A DNA stretch of 64,000 bases from Burkholderia singularis (GCF_900176645.1 NZ_FXAN01000106.1:62001-126000), one strand, 5' to 3'. Counted from the first letter of the stretch, positions 18,176 to 33,032 are shown. Numbers and translations: made by a program. Notes: a model not told the origin generated them from the letters alone.

Positions 18176-18204
18176 TTGGGCGCCCGCGGCCGCTTCGCTA
18201 TGAT
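18176..18204 (+). promoter_or_regulatory. Candidate sigma-70 promoter of the pheC-like gene
   Basis: TTGGGC (18176-18181) and TATGAT (18199-18204) are 17 bp apart, 39 bases ahead of the ATG at 18243. The -10 box is a near-consensus match in otherwise very G+C-rich DNA. Confidence 0.6.
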
Positions 18205-18242
18205 CTGGCGTCCGGGCCGCGTGCCCGAAGTCAGGAGACACG

Positions 18243-19028
18243 ATGAAAAAGAATCGATTGCTGTTCGCGCTTGCCTGCGTGGCCGGCCTAGCCCACGCGC
18301 AAATTACGCCTCCGGCCGGCGCGGGCGCGTCGCGGCTCGACGACGTGCTCGCACGCGGCACGCTGCGCATCTGCACGACGGGCGACTACAAGCCATACAC
18401 ATACCGCCGCGAAGACGGCCAATACGAAGGCATCGACATCGACATGGCGGCATCGCTCGCGAAATCGCTCGGCGTGAAGGCCGTCTTCGTGAAAACCACG
18501 TGGCCGTCGCTGATGGACGACTTCATCGCGAAATGCGACATCGCGATGGGCGGCATCTCGACAACGCTCGAGCGGCAAAAGCGCGCATTTTTCACGGCCG
18601 CATACGCGGTCGACGGCAAAACGCCGATCGTGCGCTGCGCGGACGTCGAGCGCTATCAGACGATCGCGCAGATCGATCAGCCGCGCACGCGTGTCATCGT
18701 CAATCCCGGCGGCACGAACGAGCGCTTTGCGAAGCAGTATTTCACGCACGCCCAAATCACCGTTTATCCGGATAACGTCACGATTTTCAAGCAGATTCTT
18801 TCGGGTAACGCCGACGTGATGGTGACCGATGCGTCGGAGACGCTGCTCCAGCAAAAGCTCAATCCGGGGCTCTGCTCGGTGCATCCGCACGAGCCGTTCC
18901 AGTTCGGGGAGAAAGCGTACCTGGTGCCGCGCGGCGACGTCGTGTTCCAGCAATACGTCGATCAATGGTTGCATCTCGCACGAGAGACAGACGAGCTTCG
19001 GGCAGTGACGGACAAGTGGCTCAAGTGA
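18243..19028 (+). CDS. pheC: Periplasmic cyclohexadienyl (prephenate/arogenate) dehydratase
   Basis: A 261-residue exported protein with an SBP_bac_3 fold. The signal peptide covers about residues 1-19 ([19 protein letters not shown]). The body follows Pseudomonas PheC closely: '[11 protein letters not shown]', 'GIDIDMA', '[11 protein letters not shown]', '[13 protein letters not shown]', 'TDASE' and 'EKAYLVPRG'. PheC turns prephenate into phenylpyruvate, or arogenate into phenylalanine, in the periplasm. PheC evolved from amino-acid binding proteins, so a pure transport role cannot be excluded. AGGAGA 6 bases before the ATG fixes the start. It stands alone, divergent from hemE. The phenylalanine hydroxylase genes lie 32 kb away. 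Confidence 0.8.
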   Translation: MKKNRLLFALACVAGLAHAQITPPAGAGASRLDDVLARGTLRICTTGDYKPYTYRREDGQYEGIDIDMAASLAKSLGVKAVFVKTTWPSLMDDFIAKCDIAMGGISTTLERQKRAFFTAAYAVDGKTPIVRCADVERYQTIAQIDQPRTRVIVNPGGTNERFAKQYFTHAQITVYPDNVTIFKQILSGNADVMVTDASETLLQQKLNPGLCSVHPHEPFQFGEKAYLVPRGDVVFQQYVDQWLHLARETDELRAVTDKWLK

Positions 19029-19378
19029 CAATTCGATATGCCAACCAACGCATCTGCACACCGCGAGCCGCCGGCACAATCTCGATATAGAGCGGCCGGC
19101 AGCCGCGCCCAGTTCCGCCGCGAGCATCTTCGCGGCGCTTTCCGGCCTGCTTGGCGCGTGTGCGCCCGAGCAGCCGGCGGCCGCAGTTACCCGCGCACGT
19201 TTCAAAATTTTTCTGAGATTGTCGTGTGATCTTATCAAAGTAATTTATATGCATGTTTTAACGGGTCTGACGGCCTTACCAGGCAAGACCGGCCCTTCGT
19301 AAAAGCAGCATGGATAGCCCCGAAAATACCCTTTTCTAGTTAGGTAAAAATGACCGATTACACTTCTTTCAAAATAGC

Positions 19379-19408
19379 AAAAAATCCCGCAAAGCCTTAT
19401 CCGGCGGG
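19379..19408 (-). terminator. Intrinsic terminator, minus strand
   Basis: On the minus strand a CCCGC/GCGGG stem (19386-19390 with 19404-19408) is followed by six T after one A. It may end the acyl-CoA ligase transcript, whose stop codon is 310 bases upstream, or a separate small RNA. Confidence 0.6.
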
Positions 19409-19653
19409 GGTTACAACCTGAAACACTTTGTTACCGCGATCCCAGGGTAATTCGCCCACAATGCCTCTCACGGTTTCAACACGGATGCGGTCTCCGGTGC
19501 GGCGTGTGAGCGGACATCAAGCACGAAAGAGCCCGTCGGTTTTTTACCGAATCCCTTCTTAGGGGCATCCTTGTTGAAGTCGTCGTCGGTGCCGGAGCAT
19601 CGATGCCCTTCACCTTTGGTCTCCTCGCGCTAACCCCGTAGCGTGTGGTTTTT

Positions 19654-19679
19654 AGCGGGCTCATGAGCCCGCTTTTTTT
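19654..19679 (+). terminator. Intrinsic terminator, plus strand, perfect palindrome
   Basis: AGCGGGCTCATGAGCCCGCT is a perfect 20-bp palindrome followed by seven T. The nearest supported plus-strand gene (pheC) ends more than 600 bases upstream, so a shorter transcript probably starts within the gap. Confidence 0.85.
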
Positions 19680-19718
19680 CGTCTATCGAAAGCGTGCGGC
19701 GGTGTTCCGCCGCTTGCG

Positions 19719-21452
19719 TCACGCCGTTTTGGCCACGCTCAGCCCCAGTTCGGCGATCATCCGGTCGCGCATCACGAATTTTTGCGCCTTGCCCGTCACC
19801 GTCATCGGCAACTCGTCGACGAAGCGCACATAGTGCGGCACCTTATAGTGCGCGATTTGGCCTCGGCAAAATTCGCGCAATTCGTCGTCGGTCATCGTCT
19901 CGCCCGCGCGCAGCACGATCCACGCGCAGACTTGCTCACCGTATTTCGGGTCGGGTACGCCGAACACCTGCGCACTCTGAATCTTCGGATGCCGAAACAA
20001 AAATTCCTCGATCTCGCGCGGATAGATATTCTCGCCGCCGCGAATCACCATATCTTTCAGTCGCCCGACAATATTGCAATAGCCTGCTTCATCGAACGTC
20101 GCGAGATCGCCGGTGCGCATCCAGCCGTCGACGATCGCTTCGCGCGTCCTTGCTTCGTCATCCCAATAACCCAGCATCACCGAATAGCCCCGCGTGCATA
20201 GCTCGCCCGTCGCGCCAACCGGCACGATCTCGCCCGATGCATCGACGATCTTCGCCTCGAGATGCGGCTGAATGCGCCCGACCGTCGTCGTGCGCTTGTT
20301 CAGCGGGTCCGTCGTCGCGCTCTGGAACGACACGGGGCTCGTCTCCGTCATCCCGTAGGCGATCGTGACCTCCGACATATGCATGCTCGCGACCACGCGC
20401 TTCATCGTCTCGATCGGACACGGCGAGCCCGCCATGATGCCGGTGCGCAGCGTGGAGAGATCGTAGCGGCCAAATTCCGGATGATCGAGCTCGGCGATGA
20501 ACATCGTCGGCACACCCTGCAGCGCGGTACAGCGCTCGTCGCACACCGCCGCGAGCGTCGCCCCCGGGTCGAATGCCGCGCCCGGAAACACCATCTTCGC
20601 CCCTGCCGATACGCACGCGAGCACCGACAGCACCATCCCGAAGCAGTGATACAGCGGCACCGGAATGCACATTGCGTCGGCTTCGGTGAGCCGCATCACC
20701 CGCGCGATCGCAATCGCGTTATTGACGATGTTGTGGTGCGTGAGCGTCGCGCCCTTCGGATTGCCGGTCGTGCCGCTCGTGAACTGGATATTGATCGGCT
20801 CGTGCGAATCGAGCGTCGCGCCGATCGCCTCGAGATCGACCTGCGCACGCTCACGCGCCGTGCGGCCGCTCGCCAGCACGTCGACAAAGCGCAGCATCCC
20901 TGCTGGCGCAACATCGGCCATCGCGACGACCGCACGCAACCCCGGCACCCGCTTCGCGTGCAACGCGCCGCCTGCGCAACTTGCAAGCTCGGGCGCGATC
21001 TGGGCAATCATCTCCACGTAAGCCGACGACTTGAAACGCTCCGCCGCAATCAGCAGCTTGCAGCCGACCTTGTTCAGCGCATATTCGAGTTCGGTAAGCC
21101 GATAGGCGGGGTTCACGTTGACGAGCACGGCGCCAAGACGCGCGGTCGCGAATTGCGTGAGCAGCCATTCAGCACGATTCGGCGCCCAAATGCCCACGCG
21201 ATCGCCTTTCTCGATGCCAAGCATCGCCAAGCCTGCGGCGAGCACATCGACTTCTTCCGCAAATTCGCGCCAACTCCAGCGCACGTTCTGCTCGCGAAAC
21301 ACCACGGCCGGGCGATCGGGAAAACGCGCGACGGTATCACGCAGAAATTGCCCGACCGTCGCCTCGGAAAGCGGCACGTCGGTCGCACCGCGGACATAGG
21401 ACAAACCGTTCACGGGTGCGATCAATGCATCCGTGCGCGATGATGCGGCCAT
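19719..21452 (-). CDS. AMP-forming acyl-CoA ligase (FadD-like)
   Basis: A 577-residue adenylate-forming enzyme. It activates a carboxylic acid with ATP and CoA to acyl-CoA; a medium- or long-chain fatty acid is the likely substrate from its overall likeness to the fatty-acyl ligases. Motifs in order are the P-loop '[18 protein letters not shown]' (about 217), 'YGMTETSP' (about 365), 'GYWDD', '[15 protein letters not shown]', '[14 protein letters not shown]' and the C-terminal catalytic lysine in '[10 protein letters not shown]'. The length is normal. ATG 21452 has AGGAG 7 bases upstream. It is alone between the atp operon terminator and a gap; no beta-oxidation genes adjoin. Confidence 0.9.
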   Translation of the reverse strand: MAASSRTDALIAPVNGLSYVRGATDVPLSEATVGQFLRDTVARFPDRPAVVFREQNVRWSWREFAEEVDVLAAGLAMLGIEKGDRVGIWAPNRAEWLLTQFATARLGAVLVNVNPAYRLTELEYALNKVGCKLLIAAERFKSSAYVEMIAQIAPELASCAGGALHAKRVPGLRAVVAMADVAPAGMLRFVDVLASGRTARERAQVDLEAIGATLDSHEPINIQFTSGTTGNPKGATLTHHNIVNNAIAIARVMRLTEADAMCIPVPLYHCFGMVLSVLACVSAGAKMVFPGAAFDPGATLAAVCDERCTALQGVPTMFIAELDHPEFGRYDLSTLRTGIMAGSPCPIETMKRVVASMHMSEVTIAYGMTETSPVSFQSATTDPLNKRTTTVGRIQPHLEAKIVDASGEIVPVGATGELCTRGYSVMLGYWDDEARTREAIVDGWMRTGDLATFDEAGYCNIVGRLKDMVIRGGENIYPREIEEFLFRHPKIQSAQVFGVPDPKYGEQVCAWIVLRAGETMTDDELREFCRGQIAHYKVPHYVRFVDELPMTVTGKAQKFVMRDRMIAELGLSVAKTA

Positions 21453-21558
21453 AGCGTCTCCTGGGTTGTAATCGATGCATGCAACGAATCATTCTGGGCT
21501 CTGCCGCCCTACTCTGACATCGATTGTTACCCGCAAGGAAAAAACGCACGAACGGACG

Positions 21559-21582
21559 AAAAAAAAGCAGCCCGAAGGCTGC
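21559..21582 (-). terminator. Intrinsic terminator of the atp operon
   Basis: GCAGCC-CGAA-GGCTGC (21567-21582) is followed on the minus strand by eight T (21559-21566), 24 bases beyond the atpC stop. T bases on the other side also let it work for plus-strand RNA. The CGAA loop is a stable tetraloop class. Confidence 0.93.
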
Positions 21583-21606
21583 TTTTTTAGGCGAAAACGG
21601 CGAACG

Positions 21607-22032
21607 TCAGTGCTTCGCGCGAATCTTCGCCAGACGCTGAATCGCTTCGAGCTGCGCCATCGCAGTCGCAAGTTCCGACTGCGCCTTCGCAAGGTCGAGG
21701 TCCGACTTCGCGTTCTGCAGCGTTTCTTCGGCGCGCTTTCTCGCTTCCTCGGCCTTCGCCGCGTCGAGATCCTTGCCGCGGATCGCGGTGTCGGCGAGCA
21801 CCGTGACGGCGCCCGGCTGCACTTCGAGAATCCCGCCCGCGACGAACACGAACTCCTCGTCGCCGCCTTCAGCCTCGATGCGCACCGCCCCCGGACGAAT
21901 CCGCGTGATCAGCGGCGTATGGCCCGGCAAAATGCCCAGCTCTCCCGCTTCACCCGGCAGCGCGACGAACTTCGCCTGGCCCGAGAAGATCTGCTCTTCC
22001 GCGCTGACGACGTCTACTTTGATGGTTGCCAT
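21607..22032 (-). CDS. atpC: ATP synthase F1 subunit epsilon
   Basis: A 141-residue subunit of the central stalk. The N-terminal beta-sandwich ([18 protein letters not shown], '[21 protein letters not shown]') binds the c-ring and the C-terminal helical pair (about 88-138) can extend to inhibit ATP hydrolysis. ATG 22032 is the family start; the frame runs eight codons further upstream without resemblance. It is the last gene of the operon, 153 bases after atpD and before the terminator. Confidence 0.96.
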   Translation of the reverse strand: MATIKVDVVSAEEQIFSGQAKFVALPGEAGELGILPGHTPLITRIRPGAVRIEAEGGDEEFVFVAGGILEVQPGAVTVLADTAIRGKDLDAAKAEEARKRAEETLQNAKSDLDLAKAQSELATAMAQLEAIQRLAKIRAKH

Positions 22033-22185
22033 ATCGACTCCTGTCGATCGGCGCAAGCGCCAAAGCGCTTACCCGATCCCATGCAAGGCACGGTTGAGCG
22101 TACTGCGCGGGCTCCGGTGCGCGACACGCCACCCCAAGGATAGCGTTCGCGAACGCATCGGCGCCCGCTGCGTTACACCCGACCT

Positions 22186-24529
<2,344 letters not shown>

Positions 24530-24599
24530 TGCTTGCTCCTTGACCGAAGCGGCGCGGGGCGCTATGCGGCCCGCGCCGCCTCATCGTGTCATTCGCGGA

Positions 24600-26141
<1,542 letters not shown>

Positions 26142-26186
26142 TATTCGCTCCTGATATTCAATTCTGTTGCGTGCCGGGCGCCGGAC

Positions 26187-26726
26187 TCAGGCGGTCAAAG
26201 CAGTCTGCAGGCCGGCGAGCCGCGCGCGGACCGAGCTGTCGAGCACTTCGTCGCCGACCGTCACGCGCACGCCGCCGATCAGCGACGGATCGACTTCGAC
26301 CGTGGCTTTGAGCTTGCGCTTGAACTTGCGCTCGAGGCCCGCGACGAGTTCGCCGAGCTGGGCGCCTTCGAGTGCAAACGCACTGACGATCTTCGCGTCC
26401 GCCGCGCCTTCGCGGGCATTCTTCAGTTCGTCGAACTGCTCGGAGATGGCGGGCAGCAGCGCGATCCGATGATTGTCGATCAGCATCTGCACGAAGTTCT
26501 TGGCTTCCGCGCTCGCCGCGAGCGGCGATTTCGATGCGGCGAGCAACAAATCGCGAACCTGCTCGCGCGTCACCTTCGGATTCGACGCGACGGACAACAC
26601 TTCGGGCAATTGCGCAACCTGAGCCAGCTCTTGCACGAGCGTGGACCAGGCGGCGACGTCACCCCCCTCGGCCACGCGGAACAGCGCTTCTGCGTAAGGG
26701 CGGGCGATGGTTGCAAGTTCGGCCAT
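26187..26726 (-). CDS. atpH: ATP synthase F1 subunit delta
   Basis: A 179-residue peripheral-stalk subunit that joins the b dimer to the top of F1. The N-terminal helical domain starts [16 protein letters not shown], the usual signature, and the C-terminal region contains '[28 protein letters not shown]'-type strands. It begins 2 bases after atpF ends, so translation is coupled. Confidence 0.95.
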   Translation of the reverse strand: MAELATIARPYAEALFRVAEGGDVAAWSTLVQELAQVAQLPEVLSVASNPKVTREQVRDLLLAASKSPLAASAEAKNFVQMLIDNHRIALLPAISEQFDELKNAREGAADAKIVSAFALEGAQLGELVAGLERKFKRKLKATVEVDPSLIGGVRVTVGDEVLDSSVRARLAGLQTALTA

Positions 26727-26728
26727 GA

Positions 26729-27199
26729 TCAGAGCTCGGCTTTCAGTTGATTCAGCAGTTCGGCGTGGGCCGTTTGATCGACTTCGCGCTTCAGGATCTG
26801 TTCGGCGCCTTTCACGGCGAGTGTCGCGACTTCGTTGCGCAGCGCTTCGCGAGCCTTCACGATTTGCTGTTCGGCATCCGCCTTCGCCTGCGCGACAATC
26901 CGCGCGGCTTCGGCCTGCGCGTTCGCCTTGATTTCGTCGGCGACAGCGAGTGCGCGTTTTTCAGCGTCAGCAATGCGTTGCTGGCCGTCGTTGCGGGCTT
27001 GTGCGAGTTCCTGGTCGACGCGCTTGTGCGCCGCCTCGAGTTCCGCCTTGCCCTTTTCCGCAGCGGCCAAGCCGTCAGCGATCTTTTTTGCGCGTTCGTC
27101 GAGTGCGTTGATCAGCGGCGGCCACACGAACTTCATCGTGAACCACGCGAGGATCAGGAACACGACCATTTGCGCAAACAGGGTTGCGTTGAGATTCAC
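26729..27199 (-). CDS. atpF: ATP synthase Fo subunit b
   Basis: A 156-residue peripheral stalk subunit. One N-terminal membrane helix ([21 protein letters not shown], residues 5-25) is followed by a continuous charged coiled coil rich in Ala, Glu, Lys and Arg to the end. It forms a dimer. A 127-bp spacer with a stable stem-loop separates it from atpE. Confidence 0.95.
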   Translation of the reverse strand: MNLNATLFAQMVVFLILAWFTMKFVWPPLINALDERAKKIADGLAAAEKGKAELEAAHKRVDQELAQARNDGQQRIADAEKRALAVADEIKANAQAEAARIVAQAKADAEQQIVKAREALRNEVATLAVKGAEQILKREVDQTAHAELLNQLKAEL

Positions 27200-27289
27200 G
27201 GTGTTTCCTTATGCTATTGCCGGAAAACATGAAACGGTAAGGCGCTCATCGAGTTGCATTCGATCAGCGCCCCATCTGCCGTTCCGCCC

Positions 27290-27309
27290 GCGCCCGGTGT
27301 GCCGGGCGC
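27290..27309 (-). other. Intercistronic stem-loop between atpE and atpF
   Basis: GCGCCCGG and CCGGGCGC form a perfect 8-bp G+C stem around a 4-base loop, 17 bases after the atpE stop. No T-run follows. The position suits a structure that protects the atpE message or reduces passage into atpF, matching the need for many more c subunits. Confidence 0.6.
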
Positions 27310-27326
27310 ATTATTTCCGAGGAACC

Positions 27327-28587
<1,261 letters not shown>

Positions 28588-28643
28588 TCATTACGGGAAC
28601 ACACCGGCGCGAATACGAGTCAAATTCGCACACTGCTTGTTCT

Positions 28644-29174
28644 TTACCGCCAGGCCAGCGCGAGCCAGTACGTTTTCAGTACGACGAAATACGTGACGAG
28701 CAGCGCCGTCCAATGCACGCCCGGATATTCGAGCGCAACCGCAACGAACATCGCTATCGTCACGCCGAGCTTGAGCGCTTCGCCGGACATCCAACCCATC
28801 ACCGAACCCGCGCCAGCCAGCCTCAAACGTGCTGCGAACAACGCACTCGGCACCCAGCCGATCGCTCCGCCCAACAGAGCCGACTGCGCAGCGGCGCCCG
28901 GCGACTTTGAAAACAGCCACCACGCCAGCGTTGCAACCAGGGACAGGACCATTTGCGCGATCACCACCCGACTAGGCGTAACGCGCGATGGCCGGCTCAC
29001 TTCGGTTCCGAAAAGCGCTTGCGCTTCGGCCCGCGTGAGCGGAACGATATTGTTATCTTGCTGCTCGGCATCCCAGTCGTGACCGTCGAGCTTGCGTCGC
29101 TCGTCAGTCGCCGGAGCGGTGCGCGGCGCGCGCTGATGATCGTCATGCCTTTGATCCGGCGCCTGACTCGCCAT
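28644..29174 (-). CDS. atpI: ATP synthase protein I
   Basis: A 176-residue protein encoded first in the operon. A long polar N-terminus (1-65) precedes four hydrophobic helices (about 70-90, 95-113, 122-145, 152-172), as in AtpI, which helps assemble the c-ring. The N-terminal half is Asp/Arg/His-rich and low in complexity, longer than in E. coli. It follows the operon promoter by 78 bases and precedes atpB by 113 bases. Confidence 0.85.
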   Translation of the reverse strand: MASQAPDQRHDDHQRAPRTAPATDERRKLDGHDWDAEQQDNNIVPLTRAEAQALFGTEVSRPSRVTPSRVVIAQMVLSLVATLAWWLFSKSPGAAAQSALLGGAIGWVPSALFAARLRLAGAGSVMGWMSGEALKLGVTIAMFVAVALEYPGVHWTALLVTYFVVLKTYWLALAWR

Positions 29175-29251
29175 CGCAAACTCCGCTAAGTCGTCGTCGC
29201 CCGAAAGCTTTCCGCTAACTTTCAGGGGTGCCTTACTAACAAATCCGGGCG

Positions 29252-29280
29252 ATTGTAAGCGATAGTTGCAGGCGATTCAA
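29252..29280 (-). promoter_or_regulatory. Sigma-70 promoter of the atp operon
   Basis: On the minus strand TTGAAT (29275-29280) and TACAAT (29252-29257) are spaced by exactly 17 bp. Both boxes match consensus at 5 and 5 of 6 positions. The -10 box is 78 bases ahead of the atpI start and no other promoter of this quality lies near. Confidence 0.8.
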
Positions 29281-29438
29281 GACTTTAGACGCGACAAAAA
29301 CCGCGTGAAACAGCGCTTCATGATGCGGTAACTTCCGCGATCTCGTGTGATGCCGCAACTTGCCGTGCGGCGGGACTTTCAGGTTCGGGCACGCAGGTCA
29401 AACGGCCCGCGCCGATCTTGCCGCCACGTTTTGCAAGC

Positions 29439-30581
29439 TCAGACATAACGCAGCACGAGCGCCCCCAACGCAGCGCTCACAAGACCGAATGGAATGCTCA
29501 CGAGATGAAACGGCAACCACATGCGTGGCGCACGCGACAGCCGGACCGCGATCAGATTCGCAAGCGAGCCGATCGCGATACCGAATCCGCCGACACTCAC
29601 GCCGAACGCCAATGCACGCCAATCATGCGTGAATTCGGATAGCACGATCGCCGCCGGCACATTGCTGATACCTTGCGATAGCAACGCGCCAGCGGCATAT
29701 ACGCGCAGCGGCGAATCGAGGCCGATGCTCTCGATGGTCCGATGAACGGCGGGCAGCGCCGCCGCGCCGCGCAGCACAATGAACATCAGCACGAAGATCA
29801 TCAACAACAGCCAGTCGATCTTGAATACCGCATCGCGACATACGAACAGCAGCATCACGGCGACGGCAATCAAACCGGCAAGCGCATGGTGGCTGTCGGC
29901 CAACGACACGAAGCCAGCGAACGCGATAGCTGCGGCAAACGCCAGCGGACGATTGACGAGGCTTACCGCTCGATCCTTCGATAAATCGAGCGCGCGGCGC
30001 TTGAACGAACATGCGGTCAATACGAGCAGCAGCACCATCAGCGCGGCCGCGAGCGGCCCGAGTTCGATCACGAAGCGGCCAAACGAGACGCCGCTCAATT
30101 GCCAGAGAAAAAGGTTTTGTGGATTGCCGAGCGGTGTTGCGACTGAGCCTGCGTTCACCGCAAGCGCGATATGAATCACCAGCCGCTTGAACGGCAGCGG
30201 CGTCAGCTCACGCAGCGACATGACCAGCGGAATCACGACAAAGAGCGCGACATCATTGGTGAGCCAACTCGACAACACTGCGGCAAACACGACGAGCAAC
30301 GCGGCTAGCCCACGCTCCGAGCGCACGCGATGCACGATCCGGTGCGCGATCCACATCAGAACACCCGACAGCTCAAGCGCCTTTGTCAGCATCAGCAACC
30401 CGGCAAGCGTCGCGACAGTCTGCCAGTCGACGAGCCGGGCGAGCATATTCGCCGATTGCGGATGAACGAACTGCAGCACGATCACCGCGGCGATGAGTAT
30501 CAACAGCACCGGTTCGCGTGCAATGAAGGCAACGAGCGCGGCGATACACGCCGTGCGCCTGTTACTGGCCGGATTCGACAC
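29439..30581 (-). CDS. SLC13/ArsB-NhaD-type anion transporter-like membrane protein
   Basis: A 380-residue inner-membrane protein with about ten hydrophobic helices. Two stretches are typical of the ion-transporter superfamily: 'SSWLTNDVALFVVIPLV' (about 107-124) and 'VNAGSVATPLGNPQNLFLW' (about 142-160), which form the substrate site in relatives. ArsB, NhaD, citrate and sulfate carriers share these, so the substrate is open. The start is a GTG only 8 bases after the parB stop with no clear ribosome site, which suggests translational coupling to parB. Shorter than most SLC13 proteins. Confidence 0.75.
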   Translation of the reverse strand: MSNPASNRRTACIAALVAFIAREPVLLILIAAVIVLQFVHPQSANMLARLVDWQTVATLAGLLMLTKALELSGVLMWIAHRIVHRVRSERGLAALLVVFAAVLSSWLTNDVALFVVIPLVMSLRELTPLPFKRLVIHIALAVNAGSVATPLGNPQNLFLWQLSGVSFGRFVIELGPLAAALMVLLLVLTACSFKRRALDLSKDRAVSLVNRPLAFAAAIAFAGFVSLADSHHALAGLIAVAVMLLFVCRDAVFKIDWLLLMIFVLMFIVLRGAAALPAVHRTIESIGLDSPLRVYAAGALLSQGISNVPAAIVLSEFTHDWRALAFGVSVGGFGIAIGSLANLIAVRLSRAPRMWLPFHLVSIPFGLVSAALGALVLRYV

Positions 30582-30589
30582 GTCGATCG

Positions 30590-31480
30590 TTATGCAGCAG
30601 CCACGTTGCCGCGCAGCCGCACGAGTATGCCCTCGAGCGCGTCGAGATCGCCGAAATCGATCGTCACCTGCCCACGCCCACGGCGCCCAAGCTTGATCTT
30701 CACGCTCGACGCAAGCAGATCCGACAGCTCCTCTTCGAGACGCCGCGTATCCCGGCCACCGTCGTCCTTTGCGCGCGCCTTCACGGCCGGCTCAGCCTTC
30801 GTGACTTGCGCGACGAGCTTTTCCGTCTCGCGCACCGACAGCCGCTTGTTGACGACCTGATGCGCAAGCGTGATCTGCGTCGCCGCATCGACAGCCAGCA
30901 GCGCGCGCGCGTGTCCCATGTCGAGATCGCCCGCCAACAGCATCGTCTGCACGGGCGCGGCGAGATTCAGCAAGCGCAGCAGGTTCGACACCGCACTGCG
31001 CGAACGCCCCACCGATTCTGCCGCCTGCTCGTGCGTGAAACCAAATTCGTCGAGCAAACGTTGAATGCCCTGTGCTTCTTCAAGCGGGTTCAGATCTTCT
31101 CGCTGAATATTCTCGATCAGCGCCATCGCCGCAGCGGCCTGATCGGACACGTCCTTCACGAGAACCGGCACTTCGTCTAGGCCTGCCAGCCGCGCCGCAC
31201 GAAAACGCCGTTCTCCGGCGATGATTTCATATTTGTCTGATGAAATGGGCCGTACCAGGATCGGCTGCATCACACCCTGCGCACGAATGCTCGCGGCCAA
31301 CTCCTGCAAATTCCCTTCGTCCATTCGGGTCCGCGGCTGGTACTTGCCTGCTTGCAGCTTACCGAGCGCAAGCACGCTCGGCGCGCCTTCGATCTTCACC
31401 GCTTCGGTGATATCGGCACTGCCGCCAAGCAATGCTTCAAGGCCTCGCCCCAGACCTTTTTTCTTTGCTACCGCATTCAT
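30590..31480 (-). CDS. parB: Chromosome-partitioning protein ParB
   Basis: A 296-residue CTP-dependent parS-binding clamp. It starts MNAVAKKKGLGRGLEALLG, the ParA-contacting end. The N-terminal nuclease-like fold has the 'GERRFRAARLAGL' arginine patch used for CTP binding and spreading. The helix-turn-helix is 'GFTHEQAAESVGRSRSAVSNLLRLL' (about 150-175, cited by its ends GFTHEQ and LLRLL). The C-terminal dimer domain ends in 'KIKLGRRGRGQVTIDF'. Two parS sites lie in this window at 33.6 and 35.1 kb. It is 34 bases downstream of parA. Confidence 0.97.
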   Translation of the reverse strand: MNAVAKKKGLGRGLEALLGGSADITEAVKIEGAPSVLALGKLQAGKYQPRTRMDEGNLQELAASIRAQGVMQPILVRPISSDKYEIIAGERRFRAARLAGLDEVPVLVKDVSDQAAAAMALIENIQREDLNPLEEAQGIQRLLDEFGFTHEQAAESVGRSRSAVSNLLRLLNLAAPVQTMLLAGDLDMGHARALLAVDAATQITLAHQVVNKRLSVRETEKLVAQVTKAEPAVKARAKDDGGRDTRRLEEELSDLLASSVKIKLGRRGRGQVTIDFGDLDALEGILVRLRGNVAAA

Positions 31481-31514
31481 GTTCCGTTACCTCGATTCTC
31501 GTCCAGGGACCCGT

Positions 31515-32285
31515 TCAAAGCGCCCGCACCCGCTCAATCATTTCGGCGCCGAACTGGATATATGCCTGTGCGCCACGCGACGCGCGATCGAACACCACGC
31601 CAGGGAGCCCATAACTGGGCGCTTCGGCAAGGCGGACATTGCGTGGAATCACAGCATCGAACACCTTGTCGCCAAAATGCGCCTTCAATTGATCGGAAAC
31701 CTGCTGTTGCAAAGTGATGCGCGGATCGAACATCACGCGGAGCAAGCCGATCACCTTCAGATCGCGATTCAGATTCGCGTGCACCTGCTTGATCGTATTG
31801 ACGAGGTCAGACAGCCCCTCTAGCGCAAAATATTCACACTGCATCGGGATCACCACGCCGTGCGCCGCGCATAAGCCGTTCAGAGTCAGCAGCGATAGCG
31901 CCGGCGGGCAATCAATCAAAACGAAATCGTAGTCGTTAGCGACTTTCTCGAGCGCGGCTCTCAATTGGCGCTCGCGATTTTCGATTCCGACAAGCTCGAT
32001 CTCCGCGCCGGCCAACTCGCGATTCGCCGGCAACACGTCGTACTTCACCGCCTCCGGGCGCACGCGCGCATCCGCCACCGTGACACCGTCCACCAGCACC
32101 TCGTAGACCGTCGACTCGCATTCGGCCTTATCGATACCGCTTCCCATCGTGGCATTGCCCTGCGGATCCAGATCGATCAGCAGCACGCGCTGCTCCTGCG
32201 CCGCGAGGCTCGCGGCGAGATTGACCGTCGTCGTCGTCTTGCCGACACCGCCCTTCTGGTTCGCCACGCAGAAGATTTTTGCCAT
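31515..32285 (-). CDS. parA: Chromosome-partitioning ATPase ParA
   Basis: A 256-residue deviant-Walker ATPase. 'NQKGGVGKTTTTVNLAA' (8-24) carries the signature lysines, 'VLLIDLDPQGN' is motif A', and 'VLIDCPPALS' is Walker B. It binds DNA nonspecifically and moves ParB-parS complexes, so it works with parB just downstream. The short form without an N-terminal regulatory domain is the chromosomal (type Ib-like) kind. Confidence 0.97.
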   Translation of the reverse strand: MAKIFCVANQKGGVGKTTTTVNLAASLAAQEQRVLLIDLDPQGNATMGSGIDKAECESTVYEVLVDGVTVADARVRPEAVKYDVLPANRELAGAEIELVGIENRERQLRAALEKVANDYDFVLIDCPPALSLLTLNGLCAAHGVVIPMQCEYFALEGLSDLVNTIKQVHANLNRDLKVIGLLRVMFDPRITLQQQVSDQLKAHFGDKVFDAVIPRNVRLAEAPSYGLPGVVFDRASRGAQAYIQFGAEMIERVRAL

Positions 32286-32339
32286 CGTTGGTGTGTTCCT
32301 TTCTCTTCTTCAAATGAGCCGGGCACTCTCTCGCGCCGG

Positions 32340-33032
32340 TTAAATTGCTTCGTCGAGTTCGACTTCGATTAGATGCCGCTGCGCATCGAGCAACGGAACC
32401 GTCAGACGAATTACCTGTTTGACGCGCGCGCCGGCCGGCAAGCGGCTTATCTCATCTTCGGGATGAACGCCCTTCATCGCCCAGATCGAGCCGCCCGGCG
32501 CAACCAAATGCCGGGCCAGTGTAACGAAGTCTGCCAAGTCCGCGAATGCCCGCGACACGATCACATCGAATTTTCCCGGAATCGCCTTGCCGGGATGCAA
32601 CGTCTCGACCCGCCCTGTCACGACAGACAGATTGCCGAGCTTTAATTCGGCTTTCGCCTGCGTCTGGAATGCGGATTTCTTGTGAACGATATCGTTCAAC
32701 GTCACCTGCCATTCGGGCAACGCAATCGCAAGCACAATTCCCGGCAAGCCGCCGCCGGAGCCAACATCGAGCACGCTCGATGCCGCTCGCACGCCGATAT
32801 ACGGGACGATCGACAATGAATCGAGAATGTGCTGAATCAGCATCTGATGCGGGTCGCGGATCGCGGTCAGGTTATACACCGCGTTCCACTTCGCAAGCAG
32901 TTCCACGTAGTTGAGCAGCGCATTGCGCTGCTCATCGCTCAATGCAACGCCTAGCGCATTCGCTCCATTGGACAGCAGCGCTTCCAGTATTTCCCGGCTG
33001 GCATTCGGGTTCTGACGATGTTGCATCGTCAT
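32340..33032 (-). CDS. rsmG: 16S rRNA (guanine-527 N7)-methyltransferase RsmG
   Basis: A 230-residue S-adenosylmethionine enzyme (GidB). The binding loop '[17 protein letters not shown]' (about 89-105), the '[14 protein letters not shown]' segment and 'SRAFADL' are characteristic. It modifies G527 of 16S rRNA; loss gives low streptomycin resistance in other bacteria. The start overlaps the mnmG stop as ATGA, so the two are translated in a coupled way. Confidence 0.95.
   Translation of the reverse strand: MTMQHRQNPNASREILEALLSNGANALGVALSDEQRNALLNYVELLAKWNAVYNLTAIRDPHQMLIQHILDSLSIVPYIGVRAASSVLDVGSGGGLPGIVLAIALPEWQVTLNDIVHKKSAFQTQAKAELKLGNLSVVTGRVETLHPGKAIPGKFDVIVSRAFADLADFVTLARHLVAPGGSIWAMKGVHPEDEISRLPAGARVKQVIRLTVPLLDAQRHLIEVELDEAI

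Larger units (their letters stand above)
19029..19718. other. Intergenic region, 690 bp, with opposing terminators and unclear small-ORF or RNA content
   Basis: The region lies between pheC and the convergent acyl-CoA ligase gene. Its middle (19240-19440) is A+T-rich. An intrinsic terminator on the plus strand (19654-19679) and another on the minus strand (19379-19408) bound a segment of about 250 bp, suggesting an RNA on one or both strands. On the minus strand GTG 19613 behind AGGAG opens a 45-codon frame to 19476. A different minus-strand frame, 19629-19468, reads like a natural protein tail (ending SVLKP) but has no start codon. I cannot decide between small gene, gene remnant and non-coding RNA. 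Confidence 0.4.

Noticed and set aside
19440-19680. 6S RNA or tmRNA in the 19-kb gap
   Set aside because: No tag-like peptide and no long closing stem could be found, and the typical neighbour of 6S RNA (formyltetrahydrofolate cyclo-ligase) is absent.
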